From the NCBI RefSeq assembly GCF_900496995.4, contig NC_044029.1, positions 8,122,001 to 8,186,000 of the forward strand: a DNA stretch of 64,000 nt, given 5' to 3'. Numbering within the stretch: the first letter of the stretch is position 1; each line of letters opens with the position of its first letter. The notes under the pieces were generated by a model, which saw nothing but the letters and a program-made list of their open reading frames with translations, ran no database searches and was not told the DNA's origin. Source of the stretch: Aquila chrysaetos chrysaetos (taxonomy: Eukaryota > Chordata > Aves > Accipitriformes > Accipitridae). The position numbers were made by a program, and so were the translations under genes. Below, one piece after another: positions 48,669 to 61,563 of the stretch.

Positions 48669-50229
48669 CCGCACTCGGTGTAAGAGCAGGACCCGGCTTT
48701 CCACTGGGGATGACAGGAAAGACAGGCACAGCCTTTCTCTGCCGTCAGCCGGAGCTGGCCCGGCTCCTGGGGGAGGTGTTTTTGTCCCCCCCCCTTCCTC
48801 CCCTCCAGCCTTTACTGGGGGACAAACCTGCTCCTGAACGAGCCGAGCCGGGCTGCGCTTTGAAATCCAAATCCTCTCCCCCCCCCCCCCCCCGGCCGTC
48901 CCTGCCAACAAATTGTACAGATACACGCGAGGCAAAATACAAACACCGTTCTTCAGATCAAAGAAAGAGACGCCTTAGGAGAAGAATCCAAATGTGAAAA
49001 AGCTCACTAGTAGGTTGTGCAGTATGTTACGGGTGAATATTTGCTTCTCCTCCCTCTCCCCGGGAATTTATTTCCAAGGGGTGGGGGGGGGGTGTCCCCC
49101 AAAGGAGCTGATTAAGAGTTTTAAGTGTAGAAGTCTAACTAAATAAAGCTGGTTTCTTGTTGGTTTTTTTTTGTTGTTGGTTTGGGTTTTTTGGGGTTTT
49201 TTTTTGTACCAACGACCCCTTCTTGCTCTCCCATCGCGAACCGACCGAGAGCTGAGCGCAGGGCACTGAGCATCAGCGCACCTCTGCAAACGAGCAACCC
49301 AAAAGAAAAGCTCTCCTCTGCTAGTTACGCCGTCTTCCCTGCTGGCAGTTTGATTAATATTGGGACAATTCCGAAAATATACGGGCTACATTACCGGAGC
49401 GACCCCGAGGCTCTGAATGTATGGAGGGGCCTGGAGAGTGTGTGGGGGGCTGCCTTGTCATCTCAGATGAATTGATTTCTTCTAAGGCATGAAATATGGG
49501 TCGACATTCTGGTTTCTAAGCACGAAGCAAAAGGAAGGTGTGAGACAGAAGGGACAGGGGCTAAGAAATAGATCCCTGTTCCAGTCGGAGGCACTAACAA
49601 ACGGATGCATTGAGCTGCTTTGACAGGGACTGCTGGTTTTCAAGGCTAGGGATGTGTGCTAGATCCGATTAAAAATGTGTAATTTAGCGATGCTGAAAGC
49701 CGCAGAGCAATTTTATTCCGGTCTTTCGGCACCCGGCTCTGTACAGTCTCAGCCTTATTTTGTCCTTTGCTGAGAGCTGCCTGTAGCTTTTGAAACGCTA
49801 GCCTGCATTAAGGAGCATCTATCCCCGCGTCTCTAGACTCTCTGCCCTTCTTACCAGAAACGGCCAGATGAATACAAAAAAGGACTTAGTGGTTAACCGA
49901 TATGCTGCTAATATTTCATCCACGGGCCTCCTCCTCCTCCTCCCCTTTTAAAACTTCAGCTCTTGGAAAAACAACATATTTTAAGCTTTCCACACAAATA
50001 TTGATATTGGCAAATAAAGCCGGCCCCCAGCCTATGGTCAGAGACAGTCTTCTTTTTGTTCCTACCCCGGGCAATCAAAATCAATCCCCCGTATTACAAA
50101 TCGCTTCGGAATATTTCACTTTTCCTGACAAAACCCGTACCTGGCGTATGTCACGGCGAGCGAGCTTTTCCCCAGCCCGTTTGGTGGCGGCTGTTCCTAC
50201 AGGGTATCGGGCGGCCACGGGCGGTGGGG

Positions 50230-50251
50230 AAAAAAAAAAAAAAAAAAAAAA
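50230..50251 (+). repeat. Poly-A tract (22 A)
   Basis: Twenty-two adenines preceded by GGGCGGTGGGG in the upstream domain. Confidence 0.95.
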
Positions 50252-50520
50252 TCCCAGGAAAATCACTTATTTGGGGCTGCCTTTGTGCCGGGACAAAACA
50301 AGTAATCGGGTAAAGCGGAGGGGTGTAAGGGGGTGAGAGGCACTCGCCCAGAGGAGGCAGGTCGCCCGCTGGACCACTTTGGCATCCCTCCGGCGCATCC
50401 CTCCGGCTTCCCGCACCGCAACCATGAGCGCAACAACCTCCCGAGGCGTCACCTCCGATTCAGAGCGAAGGAAAACGGCACCAACACGAAGGGGCTGCAT
50501 AAAATGCAGCTCTTTGCTAT

Positions 50521-50596
50521 GGTTTGGGTTTTTTTTTTTTTATTTGGTTGTTTGGGGTTTTTTGTTTGGTTGGTTGTTTGGGTTTTTTTTTTTTCC
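50521..50596 (+). repeat. G/T-only low-complexity tract
   Basis: About 75 bp almost entirely G and T, built of TTTGGTTG, TTTGGGG and T11-T12 runs. A similar shorter tract lies at about 49152-49206. It could be the degraded tail of a retroposon on the opposite strand (A-rich followed by CCAAA units) or plain low complexity. Confidence 0.85.
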
Positions 50597-53500
50597 CCAG
50601 GCAAAAGTCGCACAGAAATCAAGGGGGCTGAACCCGCAATGAAGAATGAAGCCCTTCCTCGTAAAATGGGAAAGGACTGTAGGTAAGGATTTGACAAGGG
50701 GGGGTCCCTCCGCTGCCGCTCCCGTGGGCTCACCCCCTCCCCCGTCCCCGGTATTTTCCACAGAAGCCGCGAATTAAGAAAAAACTGCGAGGGAAGAGCA
50801 AAGGCCACCAGAAATTACCACTTATTGAGACTGCGTGGTCGATGTATTTATTCTCTTCTTCTCTCCCGGCGCTCGCCTAGCCGGGCTGCTTTTTTTTTTT
50901 TTCTTTTTTTCCCCGCCGCACGCCTTCTTTTCTCACATTAAGGAAATTGTCGTTTAAAGGAAAATTGCTGGAGAACTGTATTAAATCGCGCGAATGGCAA
51001 CCTATTAGGCAAATTAGAGTCAAGCTTACGGCTGACTTGTGTTCTCGCAATGAATAACCTCTCGAACCTCCTACACGTGGTGGTGGTGGCAGAAAACAGG
51101 GAATTTTGAAGGGACCGCTCTCATCCAATGACCGGCATGTAGCAGGAAAAAGAGAGCCCATTCTATTTTTTTTTTTACGTTCTCCTTTTCAGAACGTGGC
51201 TCACAAGCACAGAAAATTAAGCTGACTTGAAATAGAGGCATTTATCCTTTACTAGAATTTTAACCAAATAGCTATAGGGATCTCTCCTAAAAAGCTCTCT
51301 TGCACCTCGGGATATCTGGCTGTGGCTCAGCTAACTGGGGGTGCTTAGTTCTGTTCCGGCTTGAAGTAATGCCTCGCAAAAAACCCACATGCTAACCGCT
51401 GGTTTCTTTCTCTAAGAGTAATTTAACAAACGAACGCGCTAGGAATAAAGAAAACCCGACCCTCGGCTATTAACAGACCTTTATTTATCACGTCTTAACT
51501 TCGTGAAATCGGCACTGGCTGTAGCAATATAAAATGCTCTTTTCTGCTTATTCTTAAAGAGAAACCAATTGCATTTCAGCCAGAAGTAATTTTGCATCTA
51601 CCGGGGTATTTGAGCTCCTTTAGTGTTTGATGCAAAAAAATAATTAGCTATATAAATAGCAATCAATCAGCTAAGAGACTAAGAAAAGGTTGCTAACTCC
51701 AAACAACTCTATCTACCATTCAAGTGAAGACCCGGAGAGGAACAAATGCTAGTCCTTGGCAGCTAGGTATGTGCTAACCTGTTGTGTCAGCATCCATGTC
51801 ACCAAAATAACGGAGGAAATCCATCTGTGCTCATGAAGAATAATCCATTTGTCCAACTGCTCTGCAAATAACAGTGTAGTTCACAACATCATTCAACTTC
51901 CAGTCCTTGTAAGGATGGCCAGTTTGGGGCCGTTACACAATATTTCTACTAAAAATCTCTTTGAAAACCCAATCCTTGGCCATTGGCCATCATGGAACTT
52001 CACGAACACCTCTCCAACAGGGATTTTAGCGCTAACAAACCCTCAGCACAACTTGGCACCCAGAAAGTGCCTGAAGGATGGATCCAAGGACATGTGGTCA
52101 GCACTCTCCTGTCCACCATCTCCCTTGAACACCAGGGAAGCAGTTCTCCATAAGACCCAAGAGCTGCTTCGGACTGACCTATATTGTCACTTGCAGGCCA
52201 TACCCATGTCTCTTTCCCTACTCTAGGCATATTTTTCTGCCTCTGTGTGAGAAGAAAGAGGTGTCCCATTCCTACTTAACCGCAGTGACATCCATGAGCA
52301 GTTGGCACGCTGCTTTCATATATATGTATTACACAGGCTCTGACAAGTGCTGCGGTAGCTCACTGTGGGCCAAGATTTCCAGTCTCTAAGACCTTATGCA
52401 ATGATGAAATCAGCAGTGACTGTGATTCATCTGCTTTCCACAGACTCCTAGTCAAAGCTCCTATGCTTTTCGCAGCTCCTATAAAAATAAAATTAGTTAA
52501 TTTGTTTTTCACTTATGACTGTAAAAAGAAATAAACAAAACAACAGTTTGCTGGCATCTTTTTTTTTTTTTTTTTCAGCTAGTACAGCTAAGTACAAACA
52601 GCTTGGATCTCAGATCTGATATCAAGCTACACAATCTTTTATAATACGGTTGAGTTCCTTTCCTGCCTTTTTTGGGGCCATGCGGCAATAGCTACTTTTC
52701 CTACGTGTTTTTCTCATTAAAGAAAAGCATATTAAGATAGCACACTGTCCCAGAATATTAGCCTGACTTCCATTAATGCTAATGGGAGTAATTTCAGTGT
52801 GTAGCAAGGAAAGACTACCTCCATAAATATACATTGCCATTATCATGTTGATATGACACTAAAATCAAAAGGATATTAATCCAGTATATTCCTCACGGTG
52901 CGTAAAACAATTATAGTGGAAGACCAAGTGGCAGTTTTGCACCCGTGTGTTCGAGGCCAGATTTGGACACCACTTGTGGCATGTTTTTGAAAAATGTAAA
53001 CACTACGTACCGCGGACGCTCCTTTAATGAATGCATATTTGAATAACAGGATTACTAATAATTCATTATAATGATTTACTAAGTCAAAATGTGACACCAA
53101 CTCACCCTGCACCAAAGCGATGTCTATGCTATAAATACACTGGCTCCCTGCTGTTTACAGATCTGTTAAAACAAGAAATCTCTTTGAGCAATAACCTTTT
53201 GAGTCAGCATGGTTACTGTTTAAGAGTGTCTTAACATGTAAGTAGGAAAAATCTTCCCGTTATTCAGTGAGAAACATTTCCTCACTGTGTTTTGTCATTC
53301 AGGTGTGGGTTATCTGAGTACCATTAACACCTCGTTCTCATTCAGAATATGCATTTTGGGGGGCGTTTTGTCTGTTGCAGCAGGTAACGATGCTCCTAAT
53401 GCCACCGTTCAAACGAGGGAGGGCTTAAAGAACTCCCGTGCAGACCTTCAGGTAGGTTGCACAGGAGAAGACACTCCAGGGACCCGTTCAGGAGAGCTCG

Positions 53501-53934
53501 CAGAAAGCTTTGTAAATTGATTTGGTGAATGACATCCATCAAAGCATCAACGCATAAATGCACCTCAGTTGTTTCATTCCTAATTTTGAATGAATGCTTT
53601 TCTACATTTCCGAGACTCGAGCTTCATACGTCCAAGGAAGATTTTTTAAAGAACTTACTTACTTACATGAAGTCCCTCCTCCTTCATGTTAAAGGATCTA
53701 CAGGGAACAGAAAAAAGTGCCAAGGAGATGATGCTAGTGATCTGCAAAGAGGTCTGGAGCACCACAAAGGCAGTAGCGCATCTAGACACATGCACTTTCG
53801 GGGATTTGTGGTGCAGGTTTTGCTGGCCTGTCACTGTGACTCACAGCCGCTCCGACAGAACAGATTGCCAGAGAAACTTACTTTTAAGAATACGTTCTTG
53901 TCCTAAATGGGAATTGCTGTATTGAGGAGTAGGG

Positions 53935-54035
53935 GTGGAGGGGAGAAAGAAAAGAAGGAAAAAATAAAATAAAAAAAGAACAAGAAAACCAAAAAGAAAA
54001 AATAGAGAAGGAAAAGAAAACCCAAGAAAGAAAGC
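53935..54035 (+). repeat. Purine-rich low-complexity tract
   Basis: About 100 bp dominated by A and G (GGGGAGAAAGAAAAG, AAAATAAAATAAAAAAAG, AGAGAAGGAAAAG) with scattered CC pairs. The reverse strand gives a Phe/Ser/Leu-rich open frame that is only a composition effect. Confidence 0.8.
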
Positions 54036-57000
54036 ATGGAACAGCTTTCTGCTGTGCAGAACAGGGCTTGAAAAATTCACTCATAAACACGTCACCATGC
54101 GTAGCATTCGTGTTACCTCTCACCTTACATACTGTAAGATGTGACTATGAACAGCAGGCATTTGCCTAGATTTAGGGTTGCTTCTCCTTATTCCTGAAAG
54201 CAATAAAGGTCTTTCTGCTAGCTCGAAGAGAAGTTGCACCCTGCACATTTATCCATATTTGACCAGACACACTGTACTTTCAACACTACAGTTCTTAAAA
54301 AAATGTGTTGGATACAATAATAAGACATCATGCTATTAAACATCGCAATGTTATGTAATGAAAACAGCAACATGTTTTGGCATACTTTATAACTTAACTT
54401 CTGTTGGGTATACCACTTAACCTATGCATGACAATATCAACTTATGGAATAGCACGCTAAGCATATTATGGACCTGAAAAGGTATGTCAGCAAATATTGT
54501 CACTCCAATTTGTAATTTAGTAAATTGTATGTTAAAATGCAACTATTTGCTCTTTGCAAAATAAAATGCCTTTAAAAATGTTGCCAAAACATTTCATTTA
54601 GGCTTCAAGGTATTTCTCATTCAGAAACACCTGGAAAGCAAAGAGATCAGGTATGACAACTTTTATACAGCAGATCTTTTTTAGATATAGATGATACAGA
54701 TGTAGAAAGATTTATGAAATCTGAAATACAAGTATCTCTTATTTACAGCTGTGGTGATGTGCAGTATATTATGGACACTCTAGACAAATAGAGGGAATAG
54801 TCTGCAAGAAGCGTTAAACTGTGAACTGCTTGATTTTGCATTTTGATCTCCAGTTAACACCCGTAACACTGGTGTATCTATTTACTGACCACATTGCCAC
54901 ATAGAGTGGCAGACATTTTGAAGTAACAAAGTTTTTCCTACAAAACTTATATCCTTGATGATACAATTGAAATCACAAAAGCTCCAGTCTTTGGGGGGTG
55001 ACATTTAAAAGTCATTATACAGCAGATCTGGAAATCCAGTTTAACACTTACTACATACACTGGGAAACTAACCAGGTAACGTAAGCATCCAGTGATGTTT
55101 TATACCCTGCTGACAACCACAGCATTTCTATAGTCAGGCCGAGCAATCTTCACTGACCATCATTCCTCAGAAAGGTAAAGAAATCTTTTCTGAAGTAGGC
55201 TGCACTGACTTTTCAAAAGTAAAATGATAAGAAAAACAGCATGCTGATTCAAACAAGCAAGGTTATTTATTGGAGGTTTTCCATGTGATTAGCCATCTTT
55301 TAATCTGAAAATGAACGTGAATATTCACAAAAATGGTGATAACTGCTTTCAATCCATAGTCACCTGCGTATGTTAGCATAAAAAGCACCTCACAAAATAA
55401 TGTCATATGTAATTGAAGTACATTTTAAAACCAGCCACAACATAAGAATTTATGTTCTTTACTGACTTGAAGTTTCAAGTCCTATTACCCTCCCCACCTC
55501 TCTCCCAGTCTGTAGGGGGTTGAGGCTTCACAATATTGGCCAAAAACAGATGAGGAAACACCAAAGACAGACTTCTCTAGATCCAATTAGCAACTTCTAC
55601 CTTCAAAGTGGAAAACATTAAAATAACGTTAGGCTTTGGAATCAAGGAACATTTTCTGTCCTGTACGGTGACGGACAAAGCATTCACTAGAAATCACGAG
55701 TTAGATACCCATGAATAGTTAAAATAATACTTCTTCTCTTTCTTTAGGTCTCCTTGCACCACAAAACTTTTACACATGGGTCTGAAGGAGTCTGGCTACA
55801 TGAACAAATAAAGTTGGGTTACCAGTGTCATGTAGATGTAATGTTACTTTACCCCAGAACAAAATGGGAACTTAGTAAATTTATTTTTTTCTTTAAACCT
55901 CTAGGAAAATGTGAGAAGTCTTTGAAAGTATAAAAATGTAACAGGTTGCTTTATCATATTATGACCATAATTTAGGATGAAAGCTCTAGAGGACTTCTCA
56001 CATTACTAAAAAAAGATAAGTGCGTCCCCACCAATTGTAGGTTACTGTGAATTCTTGCTGCTTCAGTAAAATATTCTAAACAGACTTCTCTAAGAATGGC
56101 ATTGCTGGCTGCTATAGCTCACAACACAGTGTGCAAGCATGGATTTTATTTGTGAGAAAATGAGAATTCAGTGTTTTGATATGTGACATACATCACATGA
56201 GCCTGAGCCATTATTACATTTACACACCTCAACCAGTTCTTATAAGCAAGCCTAAACTTATTCACTGTACAACAGTCCTTGTAGGGTTAATCAGTTTTGC
56301 ATTATACACCACATGAACATATAAGCAATTGAAAGCACAAACTATGATAACTTACTGACAGGTATAAAATAGTTTGACCAAAAAACCCACCCCAAAACCC
56401 AAACCACTGTAACCACGTATAATAAAATAAGTCAAATGCAGTTAACTGAAACTGTTGGTTATTACTGGTAATAAATGAGAATCCAAAAATTCATATTCAC
56501 AGGCTTAAAAAGAAACAGCTCTCCATATGCTTTCCATATTTGATTAAATCATCTAGTTAAATTATCTCCAATATTCAGCTAATATTTTTAAGCTTTTGCC
56601 TTTTTTTGCCTGCTCCCCATCCTCCGCTGAGCTGCACTGGATGGTCTCGAAATGATATCCGTTCTTTATGAGATGGACCCAAACATGATTTTTCTGGAGT
56701 AGATATATTCTTTTCTAAACAATAAACAGACATGTGAAATTAAAAACCAAACAAATACAACTCCCCAAATTTCACTGCATCATATTCTTTTTGAGATAAT
56801 AATATACATTAATATGTCTAATTTGATAGTATACAACTTTTATAATTACGTATTGCTCACTGTTCTAAAAGTAATACAATTATTTTCACAGGGTAGTACT
56901 TCTTTAAAAACAAACTCCTTATCAAAATAGACAGTAAAATTACTACACAAAATTATCATGTTTTTAAAAGTGCCACTGTCCGTATCTTTTGAACATATTT

Positions 57001-57471
57001 TAAACACATACAGAGACACGCAATGCTTTTGACACAGAAACTAGTAATGTCATTCATCCTTCAAGTGGATGGAGGACTAGTTCGGACGATATGTCTAATT
57101 AACAATTGGTTTACCATATTAGACCAAATGAAAGAGAGATTTCTTTTTTTAAAAGCTCAAGAATACTTAAACTTGGATGCTGAACAGTGTCACAGCAAGT
57201 TTAAGCGCACATAGAAAGAGGTGAAACAATCACTTTCCTTGTCATGCATACAGATGCTTCAGTAATTTAGATAATAGTTTCTACAAAATACTTAAGACAA
57301 TTATTTAAATAAAATAACCAGTAGACCTGACCAAAGGTATGATATTTATTTTACACAAACCAACACTTTACAGATGGAAATATCTTTCTTAGACGTTTGT
57401 AAGGAAGAAAGCAACTATGGAAGACAACTCAAACTGCAAGAGAGTGATACGATGTTCACAGTACAGCAGGT

Positions 57472-57477
<6 letters not shown>

Positions 57478-57502
<25 letters not shown>
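57478..57502 (+). repeat. TA dinucleotide repeat
   Basis: About twelve TA units after a T7 run in AT-rich intergenic DNA. Confidence 0.95.
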
Positions 57503-60500
57503 AAATCAGCATGCAATCTTAGCTTATCAAATAAAAACTTTACAAATATCTTTTTGCCACCTATCAAAGGAAAAGATTACTAACTACATATTTTTAGTAT
57601 TTTTGATTTTTTAACTTTTCAGTACTTTTCAATAGCAAAATTAAATTTCTCACAAAAAATAGTCCCCCCAAATTAAAACAAAGCTTAAATCATATGACTG
57701 AGTTATCATTCTATCTACTAATATATACAACATAGCTATAAATTTCCAACAGTAGGAATTTCTTTGTTTTCTCATGGATGCCTTTCTGTAGTCTGCTAGA
57801 TCGAAATGTCAGGAGCTTTTCCCAGCCTGCAGTTCCCTTTTTTATGAAGTTTTAAATTATTGCAAATGTATCTTACTAAATAGTTCTCTCTTTTTGCAAT
57901 CAAGGGCTTTCAATTATTTTTAACATGATCTCTGTTTTCTTATGGCTCTACAGATGTAGTCAATTGGGTTTTTTCTTAAAATATATAACTTACTCTAGGT
58001 CTACCTGATAAAGGTTTTAAATACTAACGTCTTGCCTTTATAGCATTCCCAGTTTCCTCACCTTCAGATCCTTTTCTTTAACACCTGAAATGCTAACAGA
58101 GATCTCTAGTGCAGAAAGGCTTTTGTTAAAGACCAGAGAAGAAAGTTATTTAATCAAGCAGTAAACTTTCCATAAATTCTTTTGACTGGTAACCATAACG
58201 TATTCACTGAAGGCTGAAACCCTCAAATTAGTAAATGAAGTGGTTAATTAGTGAAACTTCAAAATAAAACTAATGTGGTAATAATATTAAAAAAATTGCA
58301 TCCCTTTAATTTAAAGAGATGTTTTCTGAAGTAGTAAGCATTGTTAAACAACAAAAAGATTTAAGACTGGAATATGTTATTTGCTAAAAAGAAAAGTGTG
58401 TGTGTGTGGGAATAGCTATTGCATGTTTAGACTGGAAAAGAAGTTTGGGGTGAACTTATGCTTGAGACTGACTGTCTTATGCACTCATCTTCAAGGCTGT
58501 ATAAATGATAAAGGTAAACTAGATATATCAGTTATTTATTTCTATATTTTGACAAAACAAATATTTTGTATTATATTATTTTAAAAACATAATAAATACA
58601 AATGCCAGAACAAAAGCATCAGTAATAAAGTTGAAAATTAGTTTAGAAGTGATAGAGTCAATGTAGTAAATCAGGAAGTCAACCTCATCCTAATTGCCTA
58701 ATCTGGATTATTTCTGGACTAAAACCCTCACTTGTTCATGAACCTGTCTGTACTGCTAAATATTATTTTCATGATGGACTTCAGGAATCTGTAAATGTAG
58801 GTTTTCTGATTTTCCACTTATAACTATTTGCAATTCATTGGAAGGGATATACTGTCCTTTCATTACTACGAAATGTATACTACTACTCCATAAAAAAAGC
58901 ACAAAGACTTGCTGTAATTTGCTGCAAGAAACTTGTGAAAAGTTTTCATAAATTACTACTATATCCTTTTATTTTGGCAGAATAACAGCCACATCTGTCA
59001 TAGCATGAATTCTGCTTGTCTAAACTTCAGAGTCAAAAGTTCACAAATTTAATTTCTTTTATTTTTAATTGTAACTGATTTAAACGTTGTTGAGAGGGTA
59101 GCGTAGTCAAATATTTTGTGACTAAAATGTAATAACTTATTAATTTTGAGTGCATATAAGCTGTCTGACAAAACAATGTCTTCGATGTCTGTGAGAATCA
59201 TAGCTCAGGATTTGTAGACCCTCAGTAATAGAGCAGGAAAACTTCCTCAGCCTGAAGGTATTTTTGCAAAATCCCAGATACTCTAAAGGTGTAGACTCTC
59301 TGCTCCCTTGAATGCAGGTTTAACAAATCTGAGGCTATCCCAAAGTCTGACAGTCACAGCTCCCTTTTTCTTTATCTAGCCTGAAGCGCCAGTTAGATTT
59401 CCTAGGGCCTGCTTTAAACTTTACTATACAGTAGTGACCTAGACAAACTGAATTAAAGCATAGACTACTCTGTATTCTTTTTTTCCATCGTTCACACAGT
59501 TCTTAGCACTTTCAGCCAAATAAAATAAAGCCTTGTAAGGAATGATCAACTAATTTAGAATGAAATATCTACAAGACAGGCTTGTTGTAAATCACTGTAA
59601 ATCAGTCCCTTTGTATGTTCCATCTTTGAAATGGGCATAACCATGTTTGCTCTTCTGATAAAGCACTTTTGAGATCTACTAAATAGTACTGAGAGATGGG
59701 TATTATTATCAACACTGCTGTTCCAGTTTTGGGTCTAACTGGAGTGATGAAAGATGGAACTGGCAAGGAGATCCAGCAGCCTATTCCCTGAAGAAGAATT
59801 CTCAAATACAGATATGAGTCAGACTGGCATATAGGCATAGTGAAGTTTGCTTACTCCTATTCATATTATACCTAATTCTCAGACATTATACTTACAGACT
59901 GCTAGTGGCTTAAATGTTAATTATGGTTGAAAAATTGTGTCATAAAGCAAAGAAACACCTCATTTACAGTGAAGGTATTAGTCAAATATAAGAAAAGCTT
60001 TTATTGCAGTTCTTTCTCCTAGAGTTTAATGCAAGAACAAACAGAAAGAAAAATGAAAATATAGGAATGGAATGCATTGCAAATATAGGACTTACCTGAT
60101 TTATTAGACATGTGCCCACAAATTACTATGCTTATTTTTAATTCATGTCTTTTGCTATTTCAGTGAAAAAACCAGGTATGAACACTCTTGTGGTGAAGTA
60201 AGAGCAGCTTCATACTTAAGTAAGCATTTAGGTACAGTCTTGCAAGAAGTAAAAATACTGCATATAAATTAAGACTAAAACTCAGTTATTTTGTTATCAA
60301 TACCTGTGTTTACAACAGGTTTTCTGATTCTACATTATTCAAACAGGCAATTTTTTCTTTTAGAAATATACAAAAAGACAGCTCCACTACCAAATGGTTA
60401 GAATTTTGTCTAGATCGAGGGGATGAAGGCAGACAAAAGAGTCAGGTAAGGGATGACAATGCCACTTTGAATTAAGAGAGTGAACCCAGAAATGTTCCTT

Positions 60501-61525
60501 AAAAATACAGTCTCATTGTTCTTAAAAAAAAAAAAAAAACAAGACCAAAACCAAACCAAACAAAACATATTAAAATGAATAGGTAACTGAATCCTTATTA
60601 TATTTGTTTCACTTATATTTGTTGTCTTTACTTATGTTTATTGTGCTTTACTTCTTCTCCTTGGATGTAAATACATTTATACCTGCTCAGGGGAAGTTAT
60701 GCAATTTTACCGCTTCATGAGATTTTGTTTATTTTAAGAAAAGGGGAGAAAATAATAAAAGGTGGAGAGGATACTTAGTTCAATGTATGGAAAAATAAAG
60801 CAAAGATTCAACAAAAAACAATGAATGATAGCAAATGAAAACATTTTGCATTTTTAAAAATGTTCTACCAAGCACACACCTGAAGTGCTACAAGGTCAGA
60901 TATTCAGGTATTATTAAAATATTCAAAATCTCTGTGAGATCCTTCAACTGTTCTTCAGGGTGTACTTTATTTGAAAGTCTGACTTTACACCTCAATATTT
61001 TTGTTGAGAGACCTTATATCTTTCTCTTACAGCATTACTAACGATGTGAACAGTTTTCACAGCAAGCTTGGATTTGCAATACCTCCATTTTTCCCTAAAC
61101 TGCAATGTGTCTTGCAAACAAACAGTTCACCTATCAGCATATATGAGTGAATAAAATTATTATTATCAGAACTTTTTGATAATAGGTATAATAAAAGGTG
61201 ACATTTACAGTTGTATTCTGCTATAAATATAAAGAGATCTGCTAGGCATATATTTCACTAATATGCATATATACACACATAGGTATGCACATGTGTATCT
61301 GTGATTTATAAATAATTGTAAGCATGATCATAATACTTTCTTTTCATGTTATGTTCCATGAGTGTATCTGTAGTGTGCCTTACTCAAAGGCAACAACAGA
61401 AAGATTCACATTGTTTCAAGATATAAGTATCTTCACTAAATATAAATTAGAACTATTACATTGGTTTTACTCTATAAAGTACTGATATTTTTTACATTAG
61501 TAACAGCAGCAACAAGAACAACAGC

Positions 61526-61563
61526 AATAATAATAATAATAATTATTATTATTATTATTATTT
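61526..61563. repeat. AAT/ATT trinucleotide repeat forming a palindrome
   Basis: A run of AAT units passes directly into a run of ATT units, giving a self-complementary sequence with its centre near 61541. Confidence 0.93.

Larger units (their letters stand above)
42590..48960. promoter_or_regulatory. CpG-rich domain over and upstream of ALX1 exon 1
   Basis: GC- and CpG-dense blocks occur at about 42590-43600 (exon 1 and its surroundings), 44950-45760, 46100-47100, 47640-48250 and 48540-48950, separated by AT-rich intervals. Broad clustered islands of this kind are typical of developmental transcription-factor loci regulated by Polycomb. The long open frames on both strands here (rich in Pro, Arg, Gly and Ser) are what GC-rich DNA gives by chance and match no protein I know. 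Block edges are estimated by eye. Confidence 0.7.
43701..51890. other. ALX1 upstream region, non-coding
   Basis: Alternates CpG-rich blocks, long A, T, G and C homopolymers and AT-rich islands. The AT-rich islands at about 48282-48535, 50925-51060 and 51190-51720 are the best by-eye candidates for enhancers. No exon recognised; LRRIQ1, which ends upstream of ALX1 in mammals, could not be identified. Confidence 0.65.

Noticed and set aside
50521..50596. Possible interstitial telomere-like repeat
   Set aside because: There is no regular TTAGGG periodicity; G- and T-run lengths vary irregularly.
53841..54123. Phe/Leu/Ser-rich minus-strand frames that look like membrane segments
   Set aside because: They are translations of the purine-rich low-complexity tract at 53935-54035.
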